NCBI GenBank assembly: GCA_028386065.3
Contig: JAKUCV010000897.1
Coordinates: 262,951-326,950 of the forward strand
Length of the DNA stretch: 64,000 nt
DNA from: Turnera subulata
Lineage: Eukaryota; Streptophyta; Magnoliopsida; Malpighiales; Passifloraceae
Reading direction: 5' to 3'
In this document: positions 24,611 through 37,258 of the stretch, piece after piece
How the letters are laid out: every line of letters starts with the position of its first letter
How positions within the stretch are numbered: the first letter of the stretch is position 1
Made by a program: the position numbers and the translations under genes
The notes under the pieces: generated by a model
Database searches by the model: none
Seen by the model: the letters and a program-made list of their open reading frames with translations, nothing else
Told to the model about the DNA's origin: nothing

Positions 24611-26375
24611 GGCATGTAATATTTTTTATTTTAATACTTACACTACTTAATATTTAATTTTTAATATCAAATAAAATCTCATATATTCTAGAAAAATTAG
24701 AAAACTATCACAGTGGAAGGAAAAAATATATTATAAACCTGAAAAAAAACACAATGCCAAAAAAAAAAGTAGGAAAACAATGAACAAATCTGGAATATTT
24801 AAAAAACAAACACAGTGCCAAAAAAATTAAAGCATGAAAGTAATAAATAATTATGGTAAATTTGTAACAATAAAATGAAAAAAAGGAGAAAATATTATAT
24901 TATTCTGAAAAAAACAAATGCAACGATAGGTAATATTACCACGATTTTGTTTTTAAAAATATTCAACAAAATTAAAAAAAACAATGCCAAAGAATAGAAA
25001 TATAAAATAATATTTTCGAAAAAAACTAACACAATGTATAACAAACAGGAAAATAATATTTAATTCAAGAAAATTGAAAAAAAATTAAACTAATGCAATG
25101 TAAAAGAAAAAGCAAAAAAATTAAATTCAGGAAAATTAAAAAAACCAACATAATACAAAAAAATTGGAAAATAATATATAATACTGGAAATAAACAAATG
25201 TAATGGAAGGGGCATGTAATATTTTTTATTTTAATACTTACACTACTTAATATTTAATTTTTAATATCAAATAAAATCTCATATATTCTAGAAAAATTAG
25301 AAAACTATCACAATAGAAGGAAAAAAATATATTATAAACCTGAAAAAAAACACAATGCCAAAAAAATAAAGTAGGAAAATAATGAACAAATCTGGAATAT
25401 TTAAAAAACAAACACAATGCCAAAAAAATTAAAGCATGAAAGTAATAAATAATTATGGAAAATTTATAACACAAAAACAATAAAATAAAAAAGAGAAAAT
25501 ATTATATTATTCTGAAAAAAACAAATGCAACGATAGGTAATATTACCACGATTTTGTTTTTGAAAATATTCCACAAAATTAAAAAAAAACAATGCCAAAG
25601 AATAGAAATATAAAATAATATTCTGGGAAAAAATTAACACAATGTATAACAAACAGGAAAATAATATTTAATTGAAGAAAATTAAAAAAAAATTAAACTA
25701 ATGCATTGTAAAAGAAAAAGCAAAAAAATTAAATTCAGGAAAATTAAAAAAACCAACATAATACCAAAAAATTGGAAGATAATATATAATACTGGAAATA
25801 AACAAATGTAATGGAAGGGGCATGTAATATTTTTTATTTTAATATCAAATAAAATCTCATATATTCTAGAAAAATTAGAAAACTATCACAATGGAAGGAA
25901 AAAATATATTCTAAACCTGAAAAAAAAACAATGCCAAAAATAAAGTAGGAAAATAATGAACAAATCTGGAATATTTTAAAAACAAACACAATGCCAAAAA
26001 AATTAAAGCATGAAAGTAATAAATAATTATGGAAAATTTGTAACACAAAAACAATAAAATGAAAAAAAAGAGAAAATATTATATTATTCTGAAAAAAACA
26101 AATGCAAAACACGATTTTGTTTTTGAAAATATTCAACAAAAATTTTTTAAAAAATGCCATAGAATAGAAATATAACATAATATTCTGGGAAAAAACTAAC
26201 ACAATGTATAACAAACAGGAAAATAATATTTAATTCAAGAAAATTAACAAAAATTAAACTAATGCAATGTAAAAGAAAAAGCAAAAAAATTCAGGAAAAT
26301 TAAAAAAACCAACATAATACCAAAAAATTGGAAAATAATATATAATACTGGAAAAAAATAGATGTAATGGAAGGG
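24611..26375. repeat. Tandem array of about 600-bp units inside the Helitron
   Basis: The segment beginning GGCATGTAATATTTTTTATT occurs at 24611, 25211 and 25819, giving periods of 600 and 608 bp. The third copy is shortened by a deletion and the array fades near 26375. Within each unit, short A-rich modules containing ACACAATGCCAAAAAA recur, and looser copies continue to about 27180. The units encode nothing. Confidence 0.85.
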
Positions 26376-26605
26376 GAAAAAATATATATTATAAATGAGG
26401 AAAAAAACAAATAAAATACAAACAAAAAATATAAAAATGTGAATAATACTGGAAAATTTAAAAAGACTAATACAATGTAAAGGAAATATAATAAAAATAA
26501 AAGAAAATAAAAAAATCCAATGGAAATTATTATTGCCGTCATTTTTTTATAAAAATTTTGTGAGAATTAAATAATAATAGAAAAAATAAAAACAAATAAG
26601 CATAC

Positions 26606-26749
26606 CTTTGAATCAATTAGAACCAAATCTAAACTGATAAGAAGATTTTGTAATTTGGTATTCAAAGACTCCCACTTCCTTGAAACCCTAACTTGAATTA
26701 TCCATGAATCCTTGTCAGGGGTCAATTCATCCAATGTATGAATATTCAT
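26606..26749 (-). pseudogene. DUF223 (RPA-like OB-fold) first exon inside the Helitron
   Basis: Read on the minus strand, an ATG at 26749 opens a 48-codon exon containing LDELTPDKDSWIIQVRVSR and LLISLDLVLIDSK, ending at the donor AAAG|GTATGC. This matches the start of the N-terminal OB-fold of plant replication protein A 70-kDa-like (DUF223) proteins, many of which are encoded by or carried in Helitrons. The expected downstream OB-fold exons are not visible in the AT-rich tandem repeats, so the gene is truncated. In autonomous elements such a protein would bind single-stranded DNA during rolling-circle transposition (family knowledge). Confidence 0.72.
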
Positions 26750-28392
26750 TCTCTTGAAAAAAATAATATATTATACAAATTTAAATATACAATTAAAGTG
26801 TAACACAAAAAAAATATTTTCTTTTATATAAATTCTTAAAAATATTAATACTTACTAAAATACATACTAAAAGAAAGAAAAAAAAGGAAACCGAAAAACA
26901 AAAAACTAACACAGGAAAATAATATTTAATTCAAGGAAATTGAAAGAAATTAACACAATGCCAAAAAAATGGAAAAAAATATAGAATACTGGATAATTTT
27001 TAAAAGCTAATGCAATGTAAAAAAAATAGGAAAAAATATTAAATTCAAGGAAATTAAAAAAAACCAACATAATGCCCAAAAATGGAAAATAATATAAAAT
27101 ACTGGTAAAAAAAACAAATGCAATGGAAGGGAAAAATAATAGAATAGAAATGAGGGGAGAAAAACAAATACAATACAAATAGAAAATAAAAAATTTAAAT
27201 TTAAATTTTCACAGACATAAATACTTGAAAATCAAAGTAGAATAGAAAAGAAACTATAAAACACAGAAACTGTATCCGAATTTCATTGTACTGACATCTG
27301 GATTTTCTCTGTGCGTTTTCAATTTTTTGTTTCTCAAAAGAAACCATAAGAGACACACAAAATTTTAAAACAAAATAGACAAAATAGAATTGTAAAGAAA
27401 CTGTAAAATACAGGAGCTGTATCCGGATTTCATTGTACTGACATTCGGATTTCTCAGTGTGTTTTCATTTCTTTGTTTCTGAAAAGAAACTGTATGAGCA
27501 GAAACTTAAAAACAAAAAAAAAAATTGTAAAGAAACTGTAAAACACATAAACTGTATCCGTACATCAATGTACTAACATCCGAATTTCTCTGTGTGATTA
27601 TACTTTTTTGTTTCTTTAAAGAAACTGTATTAGATACAGGAACTTAAAAACCAAAATAGTATTGTATAGAGAACAAAAAAAAAGAATAAGATTAGTACGT
27701 ACTGCAAGCTAAAAAAAGTAGAAAAACAGAGAAGAATAAATGGAGAGGAAACAGTATCAAAAACAAAACCTGTACCTGTATTTATAAATATTTAGAGATA
27801 AGAGTTTAACAATTATCAATTAAATTTATTTGTTAAAAAATCGGAACAAAATAAATGGGCTAAAGTTTTTTTTAATCTGATCTCATGGAGAGTTTAACTT
27901 TTTTTAATCTGATCCTGGAGGGTTTAACTTCTTTTTAATCTAATCTCAGTATCTTTTTTACTAATTCTTTTTATTTATTTTTTTATTCTGATAAGTAACT
28001 CATCTTGCTAAAAGTGTAGTATAATTAGGACTGTATGATTAAAAAAAAATCTGATTGTGGAGAGTACTAATCTTGCTAAAAAAAACGGTACAAAATGAAT
28101 GAGTAACTCATCTTGCTAAAAGTGTAGTATAATTAGGACTGTATCATTAAAAAATTCTGATTGTGGAGAGTACTAATCTTGCTAAAAAATCTGATCGTGT
28201 ATAATTAGGTTTTTCCTTAACTCTAATTGGGATAATTATAATGAAAATAAGGACCAATCAAACAACACCTAAAACCCTCCACATGGCAAAAAACAAAGAC
28301 CTCAAAGCCTACACATGGCAAAAAAGCAAGACTCTAAAAATCCTAAGTGTCAAAACTTGGTGAGGGATTCAGCTATTAATATATATAATAGA

Positions 28393-28869
28393 TTAGTTGG
28401 ATGGACAGGCAAATTCGCGAGCTAAAGTCGGAGGATGTAAAATACAATGTTAATCTACTTCGTTTCGCTGCTTTGTTCTATATCAACCTTACAATACCTT
28501 GAAAAATCCGCGCATAACTTGGATCATATATAGCACAAAAATACACTACTTTTTTTTTTCTTTTAGAATACAAAATACACTACGTTGCTAAACAAGTTAG
28601 AGAACAAATTCGGAAAATATGTTTTAGAAGAACCTGGTTTAGGAAAAACTCGTATTATTAATCAGTCAAACATTCAAGCCACTTTCCAATGTATATTTAA
28701 TAAAGCTAAATATGGACTTCAGTGCCTAATTTTGATGGCAACAAAATGAAACCATCATTTTTTACAGGGGCGCACACAAAAAAGAGTAAGAGACCCCTTC
28801 TTGTAAGAAAACTAACAAAATTGAAAAAGCAAACTGGAATAATGAAAGAAAAGGCATACTCGGCAGTCG
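28393..28869. other. Intergenic DNA and 3' UTR of AP5Z1
   Basis: No independent gene. The part next to 28870 should hold the 3' UTR of the minus-strand AP5Z1 gene; the rest is AT-rich flank up to the Helitron end. Confidence 0.5.
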
Positions 28870-31800
28870 CTACTGTCGTCTGGGAAAGACATCTGCAAAA
28901 GAAAAATCATGGAACGGTGGACCTGCAACAGGAAAGCAAAATGATTAATTAATAGCAGAGAGACAGCAAACAACTCATGATGGTTAGATCCAATCATACC
29001 ATAATCACAAAAATCATAAGCGCAACAAAATTAACAGCACTATAAACATAGCTGAGCAATAGGAGTAACCCTATAACTTTTTTTCCCCCTCTTTCCTGGT
29101 AACTCCATACTGGATGTGTTTCTGCAAATCTTCTATGTTTCGCCTTCCTACCTCTCTCCTTCCCGGCTCAATAATTGATCTATTAACTTAAGACCCCCAC
29201 GCCCTCTTCCTTTACTTCCCTCGCTCACTCATTCTCAATGTATCATATGTATTTCCTGAATTATCTAGACCACCCCCATTCCTGGGGCTGTTCTGTTAAA
29301 AAAATCCAGAGACACTCCTGAATAGGCTTATCATGAACAGTTAAGCAATGAGCCATTTTTTGGATTTCTTATCAGATTTCTTATGTTCTTCATTCTTTCT
29401 GACAAAGTTTTAATAGAGCATTCCTCACCTTCCTGTTCTCCAAGAATGTAAAATGGAATATGCGCAATCATCTTTGTGCCAGCATCACTCCAGTTTACAG
29501 TGCCTGGGCTTTGCATCTGCCCTTGTGAAGGTCGTGAAGGTCCTAGCACTGATAAGCAAATTCCAGGTTCATTCATCAATCCTAAGTAATCACGAGCACG
29601 CTTCCAAACCCTTGCATCCGAGATTCGCGATCGAGCTACCTGATGATGCAAATCCAGTTAATATGGTTCAAACTGGAATACTGTAGACAAAACGCCAAGT
29701 ACACCAAAGTTCCATAAGTAGTGATTCTCGCACAAGTTAATAAGAGCTTAAGGCAAAATGCTAAGCTCCCACTCAAGCTTTGAAACAGACCTTGCCCAAG
29801 GATACTCGTGCCCTTGGAAGTAATTCACGATGATATGTTGCAAGCTTTGCAATAGCTGTTACCACAAAACATAGGAGCCTTGACTGTGATGTTTTTCTGA
29901 AATTTCCACCAGTAGAGCCAGGAGATGAATCCCTTAGGCCAGAACGACTTTCCAAGGAAAAAAGACAGATAAAGTCAGGAGACAACAAGCCTCAAAGCAA
30001 ATCTTTTAAAAGGCGAACAAAGATAGAAGAAGGGAAACAAAACGTTTGAGAACCACACCTAGATGATAGGCTTTCGTACAAAAGTAGTTCCAAGCTCTCA
30101 AAAAGTTCACGAGCCGCATCTTTGTGGGATGCACCACCACCACCATGCTCCCCAATGGCCCAGCATAAATGCAACGCTAATTCTGCCTATAAAAGAGAAA
30201 AGATAAGCAAATGATCCACCATGTAATCATCCTGCTAAACCATTAAAAGAAAATATAACCAAAGCGAATGAGCTAACCTTTGCTGAATTGTCATAAGCTT
30301 CGCCAAGCCTGTCCACTACAGGTTTCTGTGGATCAAAAGCAGTAGAAGTTTTGTTGTAGAAAGAAACATACCAGAACAGGTTGCAAGGATAAAAACTTGA
30401 TGGAAGTGAGAGAAAGTTTGTCGCATTTAACAGTCATAAAACCCACCATTGACCAAAGCAACCACAGCTCATGGAAGTCTGAATTAAGTTTTAAAACAAT
30501 TATTTAGACTAAATTATTCTTAGTTAAATTAGATAGCAAAAAGGAATTGTCCCCTTCAGTTATTAAACACCTAAATAAGAGATAATTAACACAACCTAGA
30601 GTAGACAAAGGTGAAAATATCTTATGAAAGCTCGAAGTGAAAAACTTTAATTTCACATTTTAAACACGCATCTGGCATACTGAGCATAAGTTGACAAATT
30701 TTGTTGCTTTAAGTTTCCTCAACTGTACAGGATGCAAGATTTAAAATCAAAGACCCATCCAAAGAGAAATCAGATTTTTCTCTTATAAATTAATCGGAAA
30801 AGAAAAGGTAAAATATAAATTCTAACAAAGAAAACTATGTTTCTCATCAAAAAAAAAAAACATTTGTTTCACAGATTGTTCGCATACAGTAGAATAGAGA
30901 TTTCTTTCAGACTTAAATTGCTCATCTTTGTGACCAGATCGTAATAAAAAGTGAAGAACTATATTAAGAAAGAATCATAATAGTTTACATGTATGAAAAA
31001 CAAACCAACTAAAGGCTGAAAATAACATGTGATCTCTGAAAAAATGTAGTCAAGAATTGCAAGTATGGCTTCTCACAGAGGATACCTCAATGAAGTAGGA
31101 CATCTGCCACTGAACTTGAATCATGTAATGAGAATCCAAATTTTACTGAAGATCTTTCCACAGAAAATGTCCATCACACTTGTATGCAAATTAATTTCCA
31201 AAAATTTAAATTTAAAAGGCATACAAGAGAATAGAAAGTGAAGGGCAGTTGCACATTCATCTCGCTAGCATAAAAGCTCTCTACTTTCACTCCAAGCAAG
31301 CTCCTTTTAACAGACCATAGGAAATTAAAAGGAGATCACGAAGAAAATTTCTCAAAGTAGCCACCAAAAGATTTATGCACATGAGAAAAATATTGCATAG
31401 ACAATACCTTCAAAAGGGCAATAAAATCTGGAGATCTCTGAAATGCAGCGAGCATGAACTCTAGGAATCTCTTACGGACCTGCAAGGATATTACCTTTTA
31501 CAAAGCTGCAGGACAGTCATAATTGCTATTTCTTAAACCTAATGTCCAAACAAAAGACCCTGGAATGAAATTTTTGGCACTTGGGATTGCCAGTAGCTGT
31601 TTTAACATTCTGCATGGTCATCATGTTAGTGTCAAGGAGATCTACTCAAAATATGCATTTCTTTACATCAGATTTCTAGCCATAGTTTGGAAACCAAGTT
31701 ATTTCTATCACATCCCTTCACGATTTAGCTGCAGCTTTAAGTTTGTCCTAGTTAGACAGGATAGAGGATCCTTAGTTTTCCAATCTTGTTGCACCTTTTA

Positions 31801-34800
31801 CCAATTAAAGAACAAAAGAAGAAATTCTCAAAAGCATTCAAATAAAAATTCACCTCATAAGAAAATAATTTGTCTGGAAACATGGTGTCATTTCTTGACA
31901 TAAGCAACGGAATCAATGCGCATATCAAAGCTGCAGAGAGAAAGGGAACAACCTCAGGTTAGCCATCAGCACAGCAGCCAAATATAGTCTTTCCATAATA
32001 AGAAAAGCATTGACTAATCATTGAATTTTATAATGGAAATTAGAAATGATAGCAACATACAATTATTGACATCACGTAATGCTATGGAGAAATACAAGTC
32101 AAGAATTCGAGGTGTCATTTTGAGGGCTTGCTTTAGTCTATCAGACTGACGGGTATTAATTGCAGCCTGTAAAGCTGCAGCCATTGCTGGAGAAGTCCAG
32201 TGGCGTTCCTGCAATTTATACAATAAACAATTCATCACGGTTGAACAATCACTGATGTATTCTCAAACAATTAAGGTGTACTGAAGAAAGAGTAGAAAAG
32301 AATGAAGTGATTTTTTAGAGAAAACATCTTTTCTCTGTGCAACAAATAAAGCAACAGACATGGAAAAAAAAAAAAAAGACCAAATGATTGATAATGAATT
32401 GCAAGTTAAGCAATGTGACACCAGCTAATTTCAAAAAAGAAAATGTTGAAGAAGCAAAAAAAAAAAGTTCAATAAAGAGAAGCAAATAAATGATTAGATC
32501 CATTGAAAGAGAAGTGGAGGTAAGGATTGGGAGACCTTGATCCCTGAAAAAGGAATCATATTTCAGTCTCTATTGCACTGCTATCCTCAGATTCAGAGCT
32601 GCTTAGTAATAGCAGCTTATCATTTGCAATTATCCATTACGATGAAGATTGAAAGAGGCATACCGCAAGTCCGTCATTCTCATCTTTAAGAAGTTCAAGA
32701 AATAAAGGATCAGCTACATCTATTGCACTGCTATCCTCAGATTCAGAGTCTGCCCCACCATCCCCTATGGTTGAACCAGTATAGGCTTCATCCATGAGTG
32801 CAAGTAGCATCTGCATGCAAATAAAATGAGTAAACTTCCACCATGCGCTTTTGTAAATACAAGTTGACATCAAAGTCCCAAAAATAACCTCAGGAGCCGT
32901 ACTCTTCTGGATTGAAGCTATGCTGCTTCCAATAAGTGTTCCTGAACTTCGTTCGACCTTTTCTAATGCGAACACCAAAACTAGATAAACAGGGAAAACA
33001 AGATGTTAAAAGTTCATATGGCTTGTATAAGATGAAATAGGAGGGGAAAAAAGATTAATACAAGTAAAACATAATAAAACCAACTATTTACATGAGTAAT
33101 AATTTTACCAAAGTATAACAGAGGAGAATACACTTTGATATTGAATTTCTATCCAGCAAAATTTCTCCTTGTAGAGAAAAGAAAATAAAGTTGTTGAGTA
33201 GTCTGTGTTCAGGAAATGAATCTTAACCACAGCTACTAACTTTGAAACCCTTATAGGAAAATACAAAAATATTAAAGCTAGTGTGAGAAAACCAGCTTCG
33301 ATAAGAAATAAGAACAACTATGCGCGCGAAAGAAACAAAAGATGAAGTAGACAAAGACAACACTTACTTGGCAAATCCACTAAAGACGGAAACAGAGGAA
33401 GAAAAGATCCAGTAGATATAAGTCCTGGAAAAACTTTTAGAAATGATTTTTCTAATCTGCAATAAAAATAGGTAAATTGAATTAACTGGCCTCATTTTGA
33501 GATAAGTCATCAAATTAAATGAATCCTTTCCAGTTTTCCTAGAAGCCAATATGCAGGTATCCTTTGCAGGGAGGACCATGTATGCAAAAGGATCTCTTAT
33601 GGGGAACCAGAGATGGAAAAATGAAGCGAAGGGCAGACAAAACAAATCATAGAAATCTACTAGAGCTCCTGTAATATCAATAAGGATGATTCAAGGATGG
33701 ATCCACATCAAAGGACAAGGAAACACTCACAAATTCCAATAACTTTTCATCACTGTCCAAAGTACTGTTAAGCAAGTTTGACAACAGCACTAGCAAAACC
33801 TAAAGAATCTTACCCAGAATTCAATACCAGCAAAACAGAAAATTGTAGAAAGAATTCGATACGAGTGTTGGCCAATTGAATACTGATTCAACATCAACAA
33901 CAAAGGAACAGTAGAACTTACCTTTCCCCATTCCACGCAATCAGCTTCAACAACAATGGAAAGAACTGCAGACATATGATGACTGTTAGGTTCACATTAG
34001 TCATTCTCGTAATCTTTCTTCTACACCTAACAAGTGATATCTTCGTTTATAAATATAAAGCAACTCATTGAGTATTTTGCTCGCTTGATTCTAACACTTG
34101 CATATTCTGCTTCTTTTGTATTTATTTACTAGTGTGTTGAAAAAAGCACATAGATGTAGGAATTCACAAATTCCCTCCCAGAGAAATGATGAAATATGCT
34201 TGGAACTATAGAGAAATAGTTAACTCAAAGGGGATGGGAAACACTAGAAAAGTAGAAAACTTTAAAGAACTACAATCAAGCGCACTACACCAAGCTACTG
34301 AGCATCTTTCAAAAGGGGGGGAAAAAAAAAGAAGAAAAAGAACAACAACAATCAAACATTACAAAGTCCGTTGATCAGAATTTCAGTAGGTGGAAAAGTT
34401 GCACACACCTGAGGCAGCAAAGTGGGGAAGGAAGTTGACAGCTTTTTCTTGTTGAGGTTGAGGAATTCAAGAGTTGCTTCAGCAACAACTGGATCTGCGA
34501 ACTCACTGCAGAATCAAAAATATTACATCAGAATAACAAAGAGCCAGCTTCTGAGCCAGCAATCACACTACACCACCACAATTTTGGGTTAATAAGGAGA
34601 AAGAACATGGAACAAGCAGCTAGCATTTCTACATCCAAAACAACAAAATAAAGCCACTAAGAACTTGGGCCAAGTAACAACGCCAAACGGTACTAGCAGT
34701 ACCGGCTCAAACAAGAACGGAAGAAGGTCCTGAGACTGGGATCAGCGTCGTGAAGGGCCGTCTCTCCGAAATCGAGGAAGAATTGAAGAATGGCCTGAGC

Positions 34801-35263
34801 AGCAGCCAAAGCAAAGCAAAGGAATCATCAGCACTACCAAATAAATAAAAAAATAAACAAACAAAGAATAGACATCATGATTTGAAAAGAAGGAACCGAC
34901 GAGCAAGAGAAGGCCGTAAGAATTGGGGGGGGAGGACTGAGAGAGGGAGGCGACGGAGCGTTGGAAGAGCTTGTTGATGTGAGGGTAAACCCTAGCCACC
35001 ATATCCTCCGACTTGTCTTCTTTACACAGCTCGTGTAGCTTCTTCACCTAAATCACCACAGTCCAAATTCAAATTTTTCCAAAAATTTATAATGAAATTG
35101 AGGAGGGAACAAAAAAAAAAGAAAATGCAAAGAATGCAATGCAAGCAAACAGAGAGTGTATTACGGAGTGGAGGAGGGAAGGGTCGGCGGCGAGATTGGA
35201 GTCTCGGGTGCCGTGGGATAAGGTCCGTAGATACTTATCCCACTTCCTATCTCCTTCTCCCAT
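28870..35263 (-). CDS. AP5Z1: AP-5 complex subunit zeta-1
   Basis: Sixteen exons (minus strand, high to low) join in frame to 566 residues: 35263-35165, 35047-34901, 34794-34703, 34505-34409, 33965-33922, 33456-33368, 32980-32889, 32810-32664, 32208-32061, 31930-31854, 31479-31408, 30325-30278, 30186-30059, 29947-29791, 29639-29429 and 28922-28870. The protein begins MGEGDRKWDKYLRTLSHG. It contains FFPLLLKLIAWNGE, LHLCWAIGEHGGGG followed by ELFESLELLLYESL, and FVVTAIAKLATYHRELLPRA. These line up in order with zeta-1 of the AP-5 adaptor complex, which acts on late endosomes in membrane retrieval together with SPG11/SPG15 in animals. It is predicted to be an alpha-solenoid without catalytic residues. 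All introns are GT-AG. The ATG has an in-frame start and a 5' flank without coding sense. Nothing suggests decay. Confidence 0.87.
32569..32748. repeat. 30-bp segment of exon 8 duplicated in the adjoining intron
   Basis: The 30 bases beginning TCTATTGCACTGCTATCCTC occur at 32719-32748 inside exon 8 and again at 32569-32598 in the following intron, 150 bp apart and in direct orientation. Confidence 0.85.
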
Positions 35264-35666
35264 CCTTCCTTTCTCTTCCTTCTACTGATCACTCTTTCTC
35301 TTGTTTGTTTGGGAAATCAATAATTTGCACCCAGGAAGAAGATGATGATTGAATGATGACTTGTTTTGAATTTCCAGCTCGTTTATATATATTGGGCTGC
35401 TGTGCTACTTTAATCCTCGTAGTTTTGAAATTCTGTTAAATCAGTCCCTCAATCTCTACAACTATCTATTCTATAGTATTGCCGTTCTAGTTGGAGATAG
35501 GGAGTAATTGATTCTTTAAAACATTTTTTTTCTTTTCAACGTAATTCCGGAGGCAAGATAGGACGGAGAAGAGGAAAGCAAACCACGGAAATGGCAAAAT
35601 AAAATTACAGGGAAAATTGACTCCCCTTCTATGAGTGCTGGACCTTTTTTTTATATATATTTTATA
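35264..35666 (-). promoter_or_regulatory. AP5Z1 upstream region
   Basis: No coding sequence. A TTTATATATAT stretch at about 35382-35392 could serve as a TATA element about 120 bases upstream of the AP5Z1 ATG. The remainder is AT-rich flank up to the foldback MITE. Confidence 0.35.
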
Positions 35667-35915
35667 GGTAAATCGCATATATAGGGTTTGTACTATTTCA
35701 AAAGTATCATTTGGGGGTCTGTACTATTTTTTGTCCCTTTTATGGGTCTATATTCTTTATTTTTCATCCTTTTTAAGGGTCTCGGGCAGTCCACGTCACC
35801 AGCGGAGCTGCCCGAGACTCCTAAAAGGAACGAAAAATAAGAGTACAGACCCGTAAAAGGGAGAAGAAATAGTACAGACCCCAAACGATACTTTTGAAAT
35901 AGTATGGACCCTATA
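35667..35915. mobile_element. Foldback MITE, copy 1 (right end truncated)
   Basis: A nearly complete palindrome: GGTAAATCGCATATATAGGG at the left folds back on the right half around a centre near 35800 (CGGGCAGTCCACGT...GAGCTGCCCG). The right end stops at GGACCCTATA, without the terminal GCGATTTACC seen in copy 2 at 43266-43527. No ORF. Confidence 0.82.
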
Positions 35916-35934
35916 ACTTCTCGTCCAGAATTAA

Positions 35935-36279
35935 TAACTCATTATGGCCATTTTCTTGTTCTCGGTCGTTTACCCTAAGGGTTAGTACATCAGTTTTTTG
36001 CTATTTTTTCAAATTTCGAGATAAGAGTGGAAACTGATACTATCTTTTATACCATGTTAAAATAATAACGAGGAATAAAATTTGAACCAAAACGAGATCC
36101 GGACGAGAAGTTATAGCCATTTTCGAATTTACGGCACGAGTTTTATGCGAATTTTTCAAATTTCGAGCTAAGTGTGGAGACTGATATTATCTATTAGACC
36201 ATGTTAAAATAAGAATGAGGAAAAAAATTTGAACCACAACGAGTTCCGAATAAGAAGTTATGGCCATTTTCGACTTTAC
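35935..36279. repeat. Tandem repeat of about 147 bp, two and a half units
   Basis: Segments containing GTTAT(A/G)GCCATTTTCG, TTTAC and TTTCAAATTTCGAG recur with AAATTTCGAG at 36011 and 36158, a 147-bp period. The third unit is cut at TTTAC (36275-36279). A further partial unit appears on the far side of the gypsy element at 43219-43265, showing that the element inserted within the array. Confidence 0.7.
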
Positions 36280-36359
36280 TGTGAAGGCCCTCCCCCCGAG
36301 GGACCCACCATATTCAGGTATTGTTACATCACATCCCTCAGCCCACACCTCTTGGGTTT

Positions 36360-36543
36360 AATCCTTTACCGTGCTGCAGCACTAGGGATTCGAACTCGGG
36401 ACGTGATGCTTTTTATCCCCCTCAAGGAGAGCACCTTCACCAACTCATCTGCAGATGAGTTGGTGAAGGTGCTCTCCTTGAGGGGGATAAAAAGCATCAC
36501 GTCCCGAGTTCGAATCCCTAGTGCTGCAGCATGGTAAAGGATT
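36360..36543. repeat. 92-bp-arm palindrome with SINE-like sequence, abutting the gap
   Basis: The two halves (36360-36451 and 36452-36543) are exact inverse copies except for one mismatch, meeting at CATCTGCAGATG with no loop. Each half carries a B-box-like GTTCGAATCCC and an A-box-like GATGAGTTGGTGAAGG, as in tRNA-derived SINEs. The right half ends at the first N. Either a true inverted SINE pair or, more likely, an assembly artefact at a contig end. Confidence 0.7.
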
Positions 36544-37258
36544 NNNNNNNNNNNNNNNNNNNNNNNNNNNNNNNNNNNNNNNNNNNNNNNNNNNNNNNNN
36601 NNNNNNNNNNNNNNNNNNNNNNNNNNNNNNNNNNNNNNNNNNNNNNNNNNNNNNNNNNNNNNNNNNNNNNNNNNNNNNNNNNNNNNNNNNNNNNNNNNNN
36701 NNNNNNNNNNNNNNNNNNNNNNNNNNNNNNNNNNNNNNNNNNNNNNNNNNNNNNNNNNNNNNNNNNNNNNNNNNNNNNNNNNNNNNNNNNNNNNNNNNNN
36801 NNNNNNNNNNNNNNNNNNNNNNNNNNNNNNNNNNNNNNNNNNNNNNNNNNNNNNNNNNNNNNNNNNNNNNNNNNNNNNNNNNNNNNNNNNNNNNNNNNNN
36901 NNNNNNNNNNNNNNNNNNNNNNNNNNNNNNNNNNNNNNNNNNNNNNNNNNNNNNNNNNNNNNNNNNNNNNNNNNNNNNNNNNNNNNNNNNNNNNNNNNNN
37001 NNNNNNNNNNNNNNNNNNNNNNNNNNNNNNNNNNNNNNNNNNNNNNNNNNNNNNNNNNNNNNNNNNNNNNNNNNNNNNNNNNNNNNNNNNNNNNNNNNNN
37101 NNNNNNNNNNNNNNNNNNNNNNNNNNNNNNNNNNNNNNNNNNNNNNNNNNNNNNNNNNNNNNNNNNNNNNNNNNNNNNNNNNNNNNNNNNNNNNNNNNNN
37201 NNNNNNNNNNNNNNNNNNNNNNNNNNNNNNNNNNNNNNNNNNNNNNNNNNNNNNNNNN
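36544..37258. other. Assembly gap (N)
   Basis: 715 unknown bases. Most of a 3.3-kb 5' LTR should be here if the LTRs are equal in length, so the true gap is probably much larger than drawn. Confidence 0.95.

Larger units (their letters stand above)
23616..28392 (-). mobile_element. Helitron, 4.78 kb, non-autonomous
   Basis: On the minus strand the element starts TCTATTATATATATTAATAG at 28392. It ends with a hairpin (CCCGT...ACGGG), then TAGTGAA and CTAG at 23616. The flanking bases are A before the TC and T after the CTAG, matching Helitron insertion between A and T without target duplication. CACATGGCA motifs near the 5' end are common in plant Helitrons. The interior is very AT-rich and holds a 600-bp tandem array and one exon of a DUF223/RPA-like gene, but no Rep/helicase ORF. 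The defined structural ends make this call fairly secure. Confidence 0.82.

Noticed and set aside
24611..26375. CRISPR-like or centromeric satellite
   Set aside because: Units are 600 bp, only three in number, and enclosed by Helitron termini in a plant genome.
25247..27178. Several minus-strand ORFs rich in Phe, Ile and Leu
   Set aside because: They are translations of A-rich tandem repeats in the Helitron and have no codon-like composition.
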